Positions 7,691-15,068 of a stretch of DNA of 64,000 nucleotides are shown here, piece by piece. Made by a program: the position numbers and the translations under genes. Below the pieces are notes generated by a model. The model did not search any database, had not been told where the DNA came from, and saw only the letters and a program-made list of their open reading frames with translations. The stretch covers positions 1,798,001 to 1,862,000 of the forward strand of contig OZ242974.1 of NCBI GenBank assembly GCA_965211775.1, read 5' to 3'. The stretch is from Thiodiazotropha sp040506975 (GTDB lineage: Bacteria > Pseudomonadota > Gammaproteobacteria > Chromatiales > Chromatiaceae). Position 1 is the first letter of the stretch, and the number at the start of each line of letters is the position of its first letter.

Positions 7691-8420
7691 ATGTCTTTTC
7701 ATATCATCACAACTCCAGCGCGGCATAATTTTTTGCGCAATATCCGTCGTAAACGGACCCAACTGCTCGGAGCGCTTTTCTTCGTGACAGGTCTCGTGGC
7801 ATCGAGTCTGCCGCTCTTGTTTGTCATTGCCGCTATTGTATCGATCCTGTCACGCAATGCGGATTTCCCTGACATGGAATCGGATCAGGCTGTTGTCTTT
7901 CTCATTGCTACGGTGATTGCCGTTGTCGGTCTGACATTGGGTCTCAGGTTGATTCGGGGTCGCAGGCGGCTGGTGCTTTTTCTGCGCCGTTTTGGCTATG
8001 ACGAGGCAACCGAGGCACTGAGTTTTGCGGCGGTATCCGCCATGGGGCAGCGGTGGCGCCTGGTGACTCTGGATGACAATGAGATCGCGCCGGTGCTCGG
8101 AATTGAGACCCAGGGAAGAATCCTCGGTTTTTTGCGATGGATTTTACTGGCAGCGATCGTTACAGGTTTGCTCTGGTTGTTTGGTGGCGGATTCACGGAC
8201 TACATAGGGGATATCGTTGGTGACTTGCGGACAAACAATCGTGGGGGTGGAGTCAAAGAGTTCATTGGTCAGATAATCGGTTTTTTCGTGATGACCATAA
8301 TCTTGGGATTGATCGTCGGCGGCCTGGTTATGATGCTGGTCGCTTTCCTGGGTGCCGGGGTGCTGTTTTCGTGGCGCTCGTTTAGCTCATATAAAAAGGC
8401 CGAAGAGAATCAATCCAAAA
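7691..8420 (+). pseudogene. Membrane protein with TIR-like segments, N-terminal part (split by IS1595)
   Basis: The first 243 codons of a gene interrupted by IS1595 copy B. Membrane segments lie at about residues 26-52 and 66-84, then a soluble block VLFLRRFGYDEATEAL...WRLVTLDD, then two or three further segments (about 148-166, 196-234). Removing the IS and one target duplication joins SYKKAEENQSK in frame to KIGDTSQIKSV at 9458, giving a protein of about 384 aa. FLRRFGYD resembles the first strand and loop of TIR-like folds; the matching second half lies downstream of the IS. As it stands the ORF ends at a stop inside the IS, after about 244 residues. Function unknown. Confidence 0.6.
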
Positions 8421-9449
8421 CCTGATTACCCCTAAACCTCAGTCATTCTCAAGAGGCGATATGGCATAGGTGGAGTGCGAAGAGCGGCAAAAAGCAATCG
8501 TTCAATCATGGCGGGTAAATCGAAACGGCGGTTAAACCGATATTCGAACTCAGCAAGATAACGCGACACATGTTTATCTCGAATCGCATGAAAAGTACCC
8601 AACAGACTGTTTTTGACATTACCCAACATCGTGTTTACCCATTTGAAGCACGAATACTGGACACTTTGGCGCCCACCACCCGTCACCATGGGGTTATGAT
8701 GGCAATCAGCGGTTGTCACGCCACTAAAGCACCAAAGCCCATCGGTAAAGACTTCGCTGCCAGGCATCAAGCAGGAGCGGGCGTAGCGGGCGATTTCACG
8801 TTTGCGGAAGCCCCTTACACGACGCAGTTGAATTTTCATGGGCCTGCCGTCCCGCGTCGTCTCAACAGCAGCTACGAAAGGGATTTTGTTGCGCGACCCA
8901 CGACCACGCTTACCGGCTTGCTCGCCTCCGAGATAAGCATCATCCAATTCGATGCGACCGGCCAGTTTTTTTCCACGCTCACGTTCCATCATTACCTGCA
9001 TCAACTTATGCTTGAGTCGCCAGGCCGTATTGTAGTTCACCCCGATTTCGCGGGAAAGTTGCAGCGCCGAGATACTTTTCTTGCGTTGGGTCAACAGATA
9101 GATCGCAAGAAACCACGTTCTCAGCGGCAGCTTGGTGCCATGGAAGATGCTGCCGGCGGTCAGGGAAGTCTGATGATGGCACTTGTGACATTGATATATC
9201 TGACGCTTTTTGAGTTCACAGCCTGTTGTGTTGCCGCACTCAGGGCAGACATAGCCCGTCGGCCAGCGCAAATCATACAATGCCTGTCGACACTGATCCT
9301 CGGTCCCATATTGTTCCAGAAAATCGTGCAAACCAAGGCCTTTTTGAAATTGAATGGTATTTCTCGGCATGATGAAATCCTCTTTTATTCAGTAGGTTCC
9401 ATTATGCTTGCACCACAGGCTCAATAGCTGAGCCTCAGGGGTAATCAGG
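8421..9449 (-). mobile_element. IS1595-family insertion sequence, copy B
   Basis: A 1029-bp element, nearly identical to copy A and in the same orientation. It has an 8-bp target duplication ATCCAAAA at 8413-8420 and 9450-9457. The inverted repeats are CCTGATTACCCCT at both ends. The insertion splits the membrane protein gene, and the gene's frame is restored exactly by removing the element, so the insertion is probably recent. Confidence 0.93.
8432..9370 (-). CDS. IS1595-family transposase (copy B)
   Basis: A 312-aa transposase with the same zinc ribbon, helix-turn-helix and DDE-type core as copy A, differing at two residues near the C-terminus (DLPAMIERL and RMTEV here). The frame and ribosome-binding site are intact. 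Two almost identical, same-orientation copies 1 kb apart could recombine and delete the DNA between them. Confidence 0.92.
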   Translation of the reverse strand: MPRNTIQFQKGLGLHDFLEQYGTEDQCRQALYDLRWPTGYVCPECGNTTGCELKKRQIYQCHKCHHQTSLTAGSIFHGTKLPLRTWFLAIYLLTQRKKSISALQLSREIGVNYNTAWRLKHKLMQVMMERERGKKLAGRIELDDAYLGGEQAGKRGRGSRNKIPFVAAVETTRDGRPMKIQLRRVRGFRKREIARYARSCLMPGSEVFTDGLWCFSGVTTADCHHNPMVTGGGRQSVQYSCFKWVNTMLGNVKNSLLGTFHAIRDKHVSRYLAEFEYRFNRRFDLPAMIERLLFAALRTPPMPYRLLRMTEV

Positions 9450-9457
9450 ATCCAAAA

Positions 9458-9882
9458 AGATAGGTGATACGAGTCAGATCAAATCAGTGATAGACGATGT
9501 GCTGAAGTTGAGCAGAAAGATATTCGCACCGCGCCTGGTGGTGGTGCGTGTCAACTCGGCCATATGGCAAGCGGTTGTCAGGCAGTTCGCTGATGTTTCT
9601 GCTGTGATCTTGATCGACGTCTCCAGCCCGGGGGAGGGCCTGCTCTGGGAGTTGGACAATCTAAGGGAAGAATATCGTCAAAGAACCATTCTCGTCGGCC
9701 AGTACGATGCGCTTGAGAAAATCTCCGCGCTGCCTGCTGCAAATGCGGATGCTGTCAAGATTGAGCGGCGTCTGGCTAAGCTGCTCGATGGTGAAAGCGT
9801 GCTGGCCTATCGTAGTGATGGGGCGCGTGACACGCAACGTTTTGCCAAGCTGCTGAGAACGACGTTGAATGATCTGTGCTAG
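9458..9882 (+). pseudogene. Membrane protein with TIR-like segments, C-terminal part (split by IS1595)
   Basis: The remainder of the gene that begins at 7691, about 141 codons, soluble. It holds APRLVVVRVNSAIWQAVVRQF and then AVILIDVSSPGEGLLWELDNL. The latter is a strand followed by an SxxxGLxWEL motif resembling the segment around the conserved Glu in TIR-like folds. An internal ATG at 9487 could in principle give a free 131-aa fragment. The stop codon TAG (9880-9882) lies inside the CTAG target of the IS1380 element that follows, so that insertion left the protein end unchanged. Confidence 0.6.
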
Positions 9883-11450
9883 CCCCAATATTTCACGCAT
9901 TAAAAAGGCAAAATCCTGATACTTCGATATAATTCAGTTGCTTACACTGTAATCGAAAGGATTTTGCCTGTGACAAACTGCACCCAGACTGCCTTTGATT
10001 TTCCAGCCCTAAAACGCCGTAAGGTTCAAGCCGAGTTTTCCGGTGGCGATATCACCTCGGACGGCGGCGTGTTGCTGCTGCGTGAGATCGACAGGCGTCT
10101 GGGATTGCTCGAGGCGGTTGATGCGGTCATCCCCGACCCGCGAGATCCCCGCTATATTGAACACAGCCAGTTGAGCCTGTTGCGCCAGCGAGTCTATGGG
10201 CTCTGCCTGGGTTATGAAGATCTGAACGACCATCAGACACTACGCACCGACCCGGCCCTACAGAGCTCGATCGAACGCGAGGAGGTACTGGGCAGCCAGT
10301 CGACACTTTGTCGGCTGGAGAACCGGGTCGATCGCCGGGTTGCCGTTGATGTCCACAACCTACTGCTCGAGCAGTTCATTGCCTCATATGATGCACCACC
10401 CGATGAGCTGATCCTGGATTTCGACGCCACGGATGATCCGGTGCATGGCCGCCAGGAAGGCCGCTTCTTTCACGGCTACTACGATCACTGCTGCTTCCTG
10501 CCCCTGTATGTCTTTTGTGGCGATCAACTGCTGGTGAGTTATCTGCGGCCCAGCCGGATCGATGCGCCCAAGCATGCCTGGGCGATTCTGGCGCTGTTGG
10601 TCAAACGCCTGCGCCGGGCTTGGCCTGAAGTGCGTATCATCTTTCGGGGCGATAGCGGCTTTTGCCGTCACCACATGCTCAGCTGGTGCGAGCGCAACGC
10701 TGTGGGCTATATCGTGGGCATCGCCAAGAATGACGCCTCGCTGCGGTGTATCCGTGAGCCCATGCAGTGGGTTGAGGAACTGGCGAAGCGAACCGGCATG
10801 AAGATGCGGGAATTCTTTCAGTTTCACTATGCCGCCAGCACCTGGAAGACGCGTCGCAAGGTGATCGCCAAACTGGAGGTCACCGACAAGGGGCCAAATC
10901 CACGCTTCATCGTCACCAACCTGGCCGGCGACAAACAGCGCCTTTACGATGACCTCTACTGCGCCCGTGGTGACATGGAGAACCGAATCAAGGAGCAGCA
11001 ACTGGGGCTGTTCGCCGATCGCACCAGCGCGCATTACTGGTGGGCCAATCAGTTTCGTCTACTGCTGTCCAGTCTGGCCTATGTGCTGATGGAGGCCATC
11101 CGGCGCCTCGCGCTGAAGGGCACGGAACTGGCGCGTGCACAGATGACCACGATCCGGCTCAAACTGTTCAAGATCGGGGCGGTCATCATTCGCAACACGC
11201 GACGGATCCGCTTCCTGCTCTCCAGCACCTATCCCTATCAGGCGCTGTTTTTCCAGGTGGCGGCACGACTCAAGCCGGGATAGCCCGGCAGAGTGCTGCC
11301 CCGGCACGTTGATCAACAATGGGGGTAAGGGGGAGTCTGCCCGGAGGGTGGAAAATCAGGGCTTGATAGAGGTTTGGTTCCCAGTGAGGGCAAACCATCC
11401 AAGCTTGGCCATATCACCGGCTAAATTTAAAAACGGATGAAACATGCGGG
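9883..11450 (+). mobile_element. IS1380-family insertion sequence, second type
   Basis: A 1568-bp element with ends CCCCAATATTTCA (left) and CCCGCATGTTTCA (right, read inward), bounded by CTAG at 9879-9882 and 11451-11454. It is clearly related to, but diverged from, the two 1560-bp copies: the transposase keeps the same length with many substitutions, and the noncoding ends differ. Confidence 0.88.
9970..11283 (+). CDS. IS1380-family transposase (second type)
   Basis: A 437-aa DDE transposase, homologous along its whole length to the product at 117-1430. It shares DFDATDD, the GDSGFCRH block, and GDMENRIKEQQLGLFADRTSAH. GTG 9970 is chosen because AAAGGA lies 8 bases upstream and the length then equals that of the other type; TTG at 9964 is only 2 bases from that site. 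The region around residues 260-285 is the most diverged between the two types. The frame is intact. Confidence 0.88.
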   Translation: MTNCTQTAFDFPALKRRKVQAEFSGGDITSDGGVLLLREIDRRLGLLEAVDAVIPDPRDPRYIEHSQLSLLRQRVYGLCLGYEDLNDHQTLRTDPALQSSIEREEVLGSQSTLCRLENRVDRRVAVDVHNLLLEQFIASYDAPPDELILDFDATDDPVHGRQEGRFFHGYYDHCCFLPLYVFCGDQLLVSYLRPSRIDAPKHAWAILALLVKRLRRAWPEVRIIFRGDSGFCRHHMLSWCERNAVGYIVGIAKNDASLRCIREPMQWVEELAKRTGMKMREFFQFHYAASTWKTRRKVIAKLEVTDKGPNPRFIVTNLAGDKQRLYDDLYCARGDMENRIKEQQLGLFADRTSAHYWWANQFRLLLSSLAYVLMEAIRRLALKGTELARAQMTTIRLKLFKIGAVIIRNTRRIRFLLSSTYPYQALFFQVAARLKPG

Positions 11451-11613
11451 CTAGCCGTTTTAGTGTTCGTCGCTACCGGAACGCAACGATGGGGGATCGG
11501 TCAGGGTGTCATTGGCTCCCTATCAGATTCGTGTGTTTTCGACTTCAGGATCGATGTAAAACAGAGGACAGGCATTTCACCCTGAGCAGGGCGATGGGTG
11601 CGTAATCTTTAGT

Positions 11614-12147
11614 TTAAGGCTTGGCCTGTTCCTTCACCTGCTCCCAGAACCGCCTCCAGAACCCCTTCTGTTCTTCGATCTTGTCCAGGCGTTGCTCTAT
11701 GGCGTGTAAGACCTCGGTGATCTCTTCCCGCTGGTCATCAGTCTGTGATTCGTCAGGTACCTGCCGGCTGCTCAAAATCAACTGCTCTATCCATGCTCCG
11801 ATAGGGACACCCCGACGATTGGCTTCCTCTTGGGCACATTGCCGCGCAGTTTCGGATATCCCTTTCAGCAGCCACTGATTGGCGGGCTTTTTTTTCACTC
11901 GCGGCACAGCTTTTCTGGGTGGAGCCTTTTTCTTGGAGGCAGGAGATGGGATTTTGTTGGGGCTGCTCTTTTTTGTTTTGCTGGCCGGTTTCTTTTTTTT
12001 GCTGTGCTTCAGTGTGATCGGCCGTTGCGGTAGAGCTGAATAGTCCCGGGCTGGCCGCTTGGGCGGTTTGTTGGGGGCGGTGCCGGATTGGTCGCTACTT
12101 CGTTTGTCTGTCATGTGACTGGTCGGGTGCTGCCTTTTATGCGCCAT
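11614..12147 (-). CDS. Lys-rich protein with RHH-like segment and coiled coil, function unknown
   Basis: A 177-aa basic protein. Residues 1-85 are low-complexity and rich in Lys, Pro and Ser, like a histone H1 tail. Residues about 90-125 (WLLKGISETARQCAQEEANRRGVPIGAWIEQLI) resemble the ribbon-helix-helix-like motif at the N-terminus of PodJ-type polarity proteins (W-x-V-x-GI...A...G-x-x-x-x-x-W). Residues about 143-175 form a short amphipathic coiled coil (IEQRLDKIEEQ, then FWRRFWEQVKEQ). It could bind DNA or the membrane surface, but no function can be assigned. It stands alone, convergent with the IS element on its left. Confidence 0.55.
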   Translation of the reverse strand: MAHKRQHPTSHMTDKRSSDQSGTAPNKPPKRPARDYSALPQRPITLKHSKKKKPASKTKKSSPNKIPSPASKKKAPPRKAVPRVKKKPANQWLLKGISETARQCAQEEANRRGVPIGAWIEQLILSSRQVPDESQTDDQREEITEVLHAIEQRLDKIEEQKGFWRRFWEQVKEQAKP

Positions 12148-12460
12148 CCGGAAACGCCAAGTGATGGTGTGTCGCCATCGGTCTTCCGCTTGGTGCCCAG
12201 GGTCCCTTTTCGGATAGATGTCAATTATTCGTAGAAGACGCTTTTATCTGCGTAGTGTAGCGGAAATTGCTAACAAATGAGGAGAAATCGTCGCCACCCC
12301 AACACTTGAGGTCGCGTTGTCGCGGGTATGGTGCTGAGATCCCCAACGTCTTGGTGCTTGAGGTCTTTGCGGGCGGGAGAGGTGAATTAACGGTGCAGCG
12401 ACCATCCATCGACAAGTCATTCCTTATCGATCGAAAGTGGGACGGTGAGGTTGTGTTGGG

Positions 12461-12559
12461 TCAGACGATGAGACTGATCAGCACAAAGACCGCCCAGATA
12501 CTCGCCGCAGCCAGGACAAGCGTATCGATGGATAGCGGGGGATTATTCGGCATTTTCAT
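12461..12559 (-). CDS. Predicted 32-aa single-pass membrane peptide
   Basis: A small ORF, MKMPNNPPLSIDTLVLAAAS then IWAVFVLISLIV, with GAGAGG 7 bases before its ATG (12559). A polar N-terminus of about 11 residues is followed by one hydrophobic helix reaching the C-terminus, the usual form of a bacterial single-pass small protein. No family is recognised. It lies between the Lys-rich protein gene and rnpB, on the strand opposite rnpB. The evidence is the ribosome-binding site and the composition only. Confidence 0.4.
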   Translation of the reverse strand: MKMPNNPPLSIDTLVLAAASIWAVFVLISLIV

Positions 12560-12748
12560 GGTTTTACCTCTCAACTACTCTCGGTATACCGTTACAACTT
12601 CAAGCCAAAGCCGATGCCTTTGAGGTGCGTAGGTCATCACCTGTAATATCGGCAGACTAGGCTGTTTTTTAAGCGGCTGCATTGCGAATTCGCAATTCAA
12701 ACAAGGACATAAATTTTGAGCTACGGGTTTGAGTTATGTAGAGGCGGC

Positions 12749-12777
12749 TTGTCAGGCGGGCAAATTACCCCTAAAGT
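12749..12777 (+). promoter_or_regulatory. Predicted rnpB promoter
   Basis: TTGTCA (12749-12754) and TAAAGT (12772-12777) are separated by 17 bases. The expected start, 6-8 bases downstream, falls at the first base pairs of the RNase P RNA. Confidence 0.6.
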
Positions 12778-12781
12778 GAAG

Positions 12782-13152
12782 CCAGGGAGTCAGCCGGACA
12801 GCCGCTGTGTCGAATATGATGCAGAGGAAAGTCCGGGCTCCGGCGGGCTGGGTGCCAGGTAACGCCTGGGGGGCGCAAGCCTACGGAAAGTGCCACAGAA
12901 AACATACCGCCATCGGCTCAGGCTGTTGGTAAGGGTGAAATGGTGCGGTAAGAGCGCACCGCAACGCTGGTAACAGCGTTGGCAGGGTAAACCCCACCCG
13001 GAGCAAGACCAAATAGAGGGACGGATGTGCCATGGTGCATATCGAGTGCGGCCCACACTGTCCCTGGGTAGGTTGCTTGAGGTGTGTGGTGACACACATC
13101 CCAGATGAATGGCTGTCCTCGACAGAACCCGGCTTACAGGCTGGCTCCCGCT
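12782..13152 (+). ncRNA. rnpB: RNase P RNA, bacterial class A
   Basis: The catalytic RNA that matures tRNA 5' ends. The conserved blocks are present in order: GAGGAAAGTCCGGGCTCC near 12824, GGTGCCAGGTAACGCCTGG, GGTAAGGGTGAAATGGTGCG with AAGAGCGCACCG, GAGCAAGACCAAATAGA, and finally AGATGAATGGCTG with GACAGAACCCGGCTTAC. The terminal helix is visible: GGGAGTCAGCC at the 5' end pairs with GGCTGGCTCCC at the 3' end (about 13139-13149). Ends are set by that helix and may be off by a few bases. Confidence 0.95.
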
Positions 13153-13322
13153 TTCATCTCCACATTCCTCCACTCTCTGGGGGATTCATCCTCGTTTCTT
13201 AATAAATCACTTTAGGTTTGAAGGTTATATTGCTGTATTTAAAGTGGTTAGCCGGTTCTTGTCAGTGCTTTTAATTGCTCGCCTAAGCCACTGAGCAGCA
13301 AAGAGTTTTTACGTTCTTTACC

Positions 13323-13376
13323 TTGACAAGGTGGTGCATGGGGTCCTAATATGGGTTGAAGTGGAAGAATATGGAG
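13323..13376 (+). promoter_or_regulatory. mra promoter with MraZ-box repeats
   Basis: TTGACA (13323-13328) and TAATAT (13347-13352) are 18 bases apart. From the -10 onward, TGG-starting repeats stand exactly 10 bases apart at 13352 (TGGGT), 13362 (TGGAA) and 13372 (TGGAG), with another TGGGG at 13339. This matches the MraZ recognition pattern of three TGGG-type repeats in 10-bp steps, so MraZ probably represses the cluster here. Confidence 0.6.
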
Positions 13377-13412
13377 AATTAGGGAAAATCGATCCATCAA
13401 AGGGGCGCTGAC

Positions 13413-13868
13413 TTGTTTCGCGGGATTTCATCACTCAATCTGGATGCCAAGGGGCGGCTTGCGATACCGACGAAGTATCGTGAACAGCTTGTGGCTGCCT
13501 GTAGTGCCGAGTTGGTGATCACCGTCGACAAGGATCACTGTCTGCTGATCTATCCCAAACCCACCTGGCTCGAGATTGAAGAGAAGCTCAGGTCGCTGCC
13601 GTCATTTGATGAGACCGCGCGGTTTCTGCAGCGGCTCTATATCGGTAACGCACATGAAATCGATATGGACAGCCAGGGCAGGATCCTGCTTCCACAGGAG
13701 TTGCGACGCTTTGCCGACCTCAACAAAAAGGTTGCCCTGGTGGGTCAGATAAATAAGTTTGAGTTGTGGGACGAGACGGCTTGGAACAGCCGGCAGGAGG
13801 CTCAGCTGGCGAAGGTGGATATCAACAAGCTCGATCTGCCGGAAGAGTTCAAGTCACTCTCGATCTGA
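13413..13868 (+). CDS. mraZ: Transcriptional regulator MraZ
   Basis: A 151-aa DNA-binding protein with two SpoVT/AbrB-like repeats: DAKGRLAIPTKYRE near residues 11-24 and DSQGRILLPQELRRF near 84-98. Family members form rings and repress the dcw operon by binding TGGG repeats upstream of their own gene; such repeats are present at 13339-13376. The start is TTG 13413 (LFRGISSLNL), with AAAGGGG upstream and the family N-terminus MFRG. The stop TGA overlaps the rsmH start codon by one base. First gene of the dcw cluster. Confidence 0.95.
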   Translation: MFRGISSLNLDAKGRLAIPTKYREQLVAACSAELVITVDKDHCLLIYPKPTWLEIEEKLRSLPSFDETARFLQRLYIGNAHEIDMDSQGRILLPQELRRFADLNKKVALVGQINKFELWDETAWNSRQEAQLAKVDINKLDLPEEFKSLSI

Positions 13869-14797
13869 TGAAGCAGGCCCACGATTCAGTGCTGCTTCAG
13901 CCCTCGATTGAGGCGCTGAAGATCGATCCGGCCGGTATCTATGTTGATGCTACCTTCGGTCGAGGCGGGCACAGTCGTCAGATTTTGCATGCGTTGGGTG
14001 AGCGGGGGCGGTTACTGGCTATCGACAGGGATCCGGAGGCGGCGGCATTTGGCAGGAAGACGTTTGGTCAGGATGCTCGCTTTCGAATCGTACAGGAGAG
14101 CTTCGCCATGCTGGCCGAGGTGTCTGAACAGGCTGGGCTGATGGGAAGGGTCAACGGCATCCTGCTGGACCTGGGGGTCTCCTCCCCCCAGTTGGATCAG
14201 GCTGAGCGCGGTTTCAGTTTCACTAAGGACGGGCCTTTGGATATGCGTATGGATCCCGACAGCGGCATCTCAGCGGCTGAGTGGTTGGCTCAGGCCGAGA
14301 TGAAACAGATCGCAGAGGTCTTGAAGGCCTATGGCGAAGAACGCCACGCGAAGCGGATTGCTCGGGCCATCGTTGAAGCGAGGACGCAAAACCCTATTAC
14401 ATCGACGCTGCAATTGGCGGACATTGTGAGCAGGGCAAATCCCGCATGGGAAAAGAGCAAACACCCGGCGACGCGCAGTTTTCAGGGGATACGCATCTAT
14501 ATCAACAGCGAGTTGGATGCGCTGCAGAGGGCGCTGCAGTCGGTAATCGACGTATTGGGGATCGGCGGTCGACTGGCGGTGATCAGTTTTCACTCACTGG
14601 AGGATCGGATAGTAAAGCGCTTCATGCGTGATCAGGCGAAAGGCGACCGGTATCCCCCGGGAGTGCCGGTCACCCGGGACAGTATGCAGCCTCGTCTGCG
14701 TCTGGTGGGCAAGGCGGTACGGCCGGGTGATGATGAAACCACAGCCAATCCGCGGGCTCGAAGTGCGGTGCTGCGTGTTGCGGAGCGACTCTCTTGA
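13868..14797 (+). CDS. rsmH: 16S rRNA (cytosine-1402-N4)-methyltransferase
   Basis: A 309-aa SAM-dependent methyltransferase acting on C1402 in the decoding centre of 16S rRNA. The SAM-binding loop YVDATFGRGGHSRQIL (residues 25-40) and the family motif GILLDLGVSSPQLD followed by ERGFSF and GPLDMRMD are present, as is the C-terminal SFHSLEDRIVKRF. ATG 13868 overlaps the mraZ stop and gives the family start (MKQAHDSVLLQ). A longer in-frame start inside mraZ is not credible. Confidence 0.96.
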   Translation: MKQAHDSVLLQPSIEALKIDPAGIYVDATFGRGGHSRQILHALGERGRLLAIDRDPEAAAFGRKTFGQDARFRIVQESFAMLAEVSEQAGLMGRVNGILLDLGVSSPQLDQAERGFSFTKDGPLDMRMDPDSGISAAEWLAQAEMKQIAEVLKAYGEERHAKRIARAIVEARTQNPITSTLQLADIVSRANPAWEKSKHPATRSFQGIRIYINSELDALQRALQSVIDVLGIGGRLAVISFHSLEDRIVKRFMRDQAKGDRYPPGVPVTRDSMQPRLRLVGKAVRPGDDETTANPRARSAVLRVAERLS

Positions 14798-15066
14798 GCC
14801 GTACCGGGCACATACTGTTTGCGATATTGATGGCTGCGGTGCTGGCATCGGCGATAGCTGTTGTCTACAGCAAATATCTAAGCCGCAAACATTTCGTCGT
14901 GTTGCAGGAGCTACAGGCGGAGAGGGAGCGTATCGGCATCGAATGGGGGCGCCTGCAATTGGAAGAGAGCACCCTGGCGACTCATTCGGAAGTGGAAAAA
15001 AGGGCACGGGACAGACTGAAAATGCATCTGCCCCAATTTGATGAAGTTGTAGTGATCAGGCGCTAA
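14794..15066 (+). CDS. ftsL: Cell division protein FtsL
   Basis: A 90-aa bitopic inner-membrane protein of the FtsQLB divisome subcomplex. It has a short cytoplasmic tail, a membrane segment at about residues 7-25 (ILFAILMAAVLASAIAVVY), then a periplasmic coiled coil (about 30-75, LQELQAERERIGIEWGRLQLEE). Length and position between rsmH and ftsI are canonical. The start is TTG 14794, overlapping the rsmH stop. Confidence 0.9.
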   Translation: MSRTGHILFAILMAAVLASAIAVVYSKYLSRKHFVVLQELQAERERIGIEWGRLQLEESTLATHSEVEKRARDRLKMHLPQFDEVVVIRR

Positions 15067-15068
15067 TC

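Noticed and set aside
11385..11425. GGCAAACCATCC resembling the start of a cyclic di-GMP riboswitch
   Set aside because: It is in the right end of an IS1380 element and the remaining conserved parts of the aptamer are missing.
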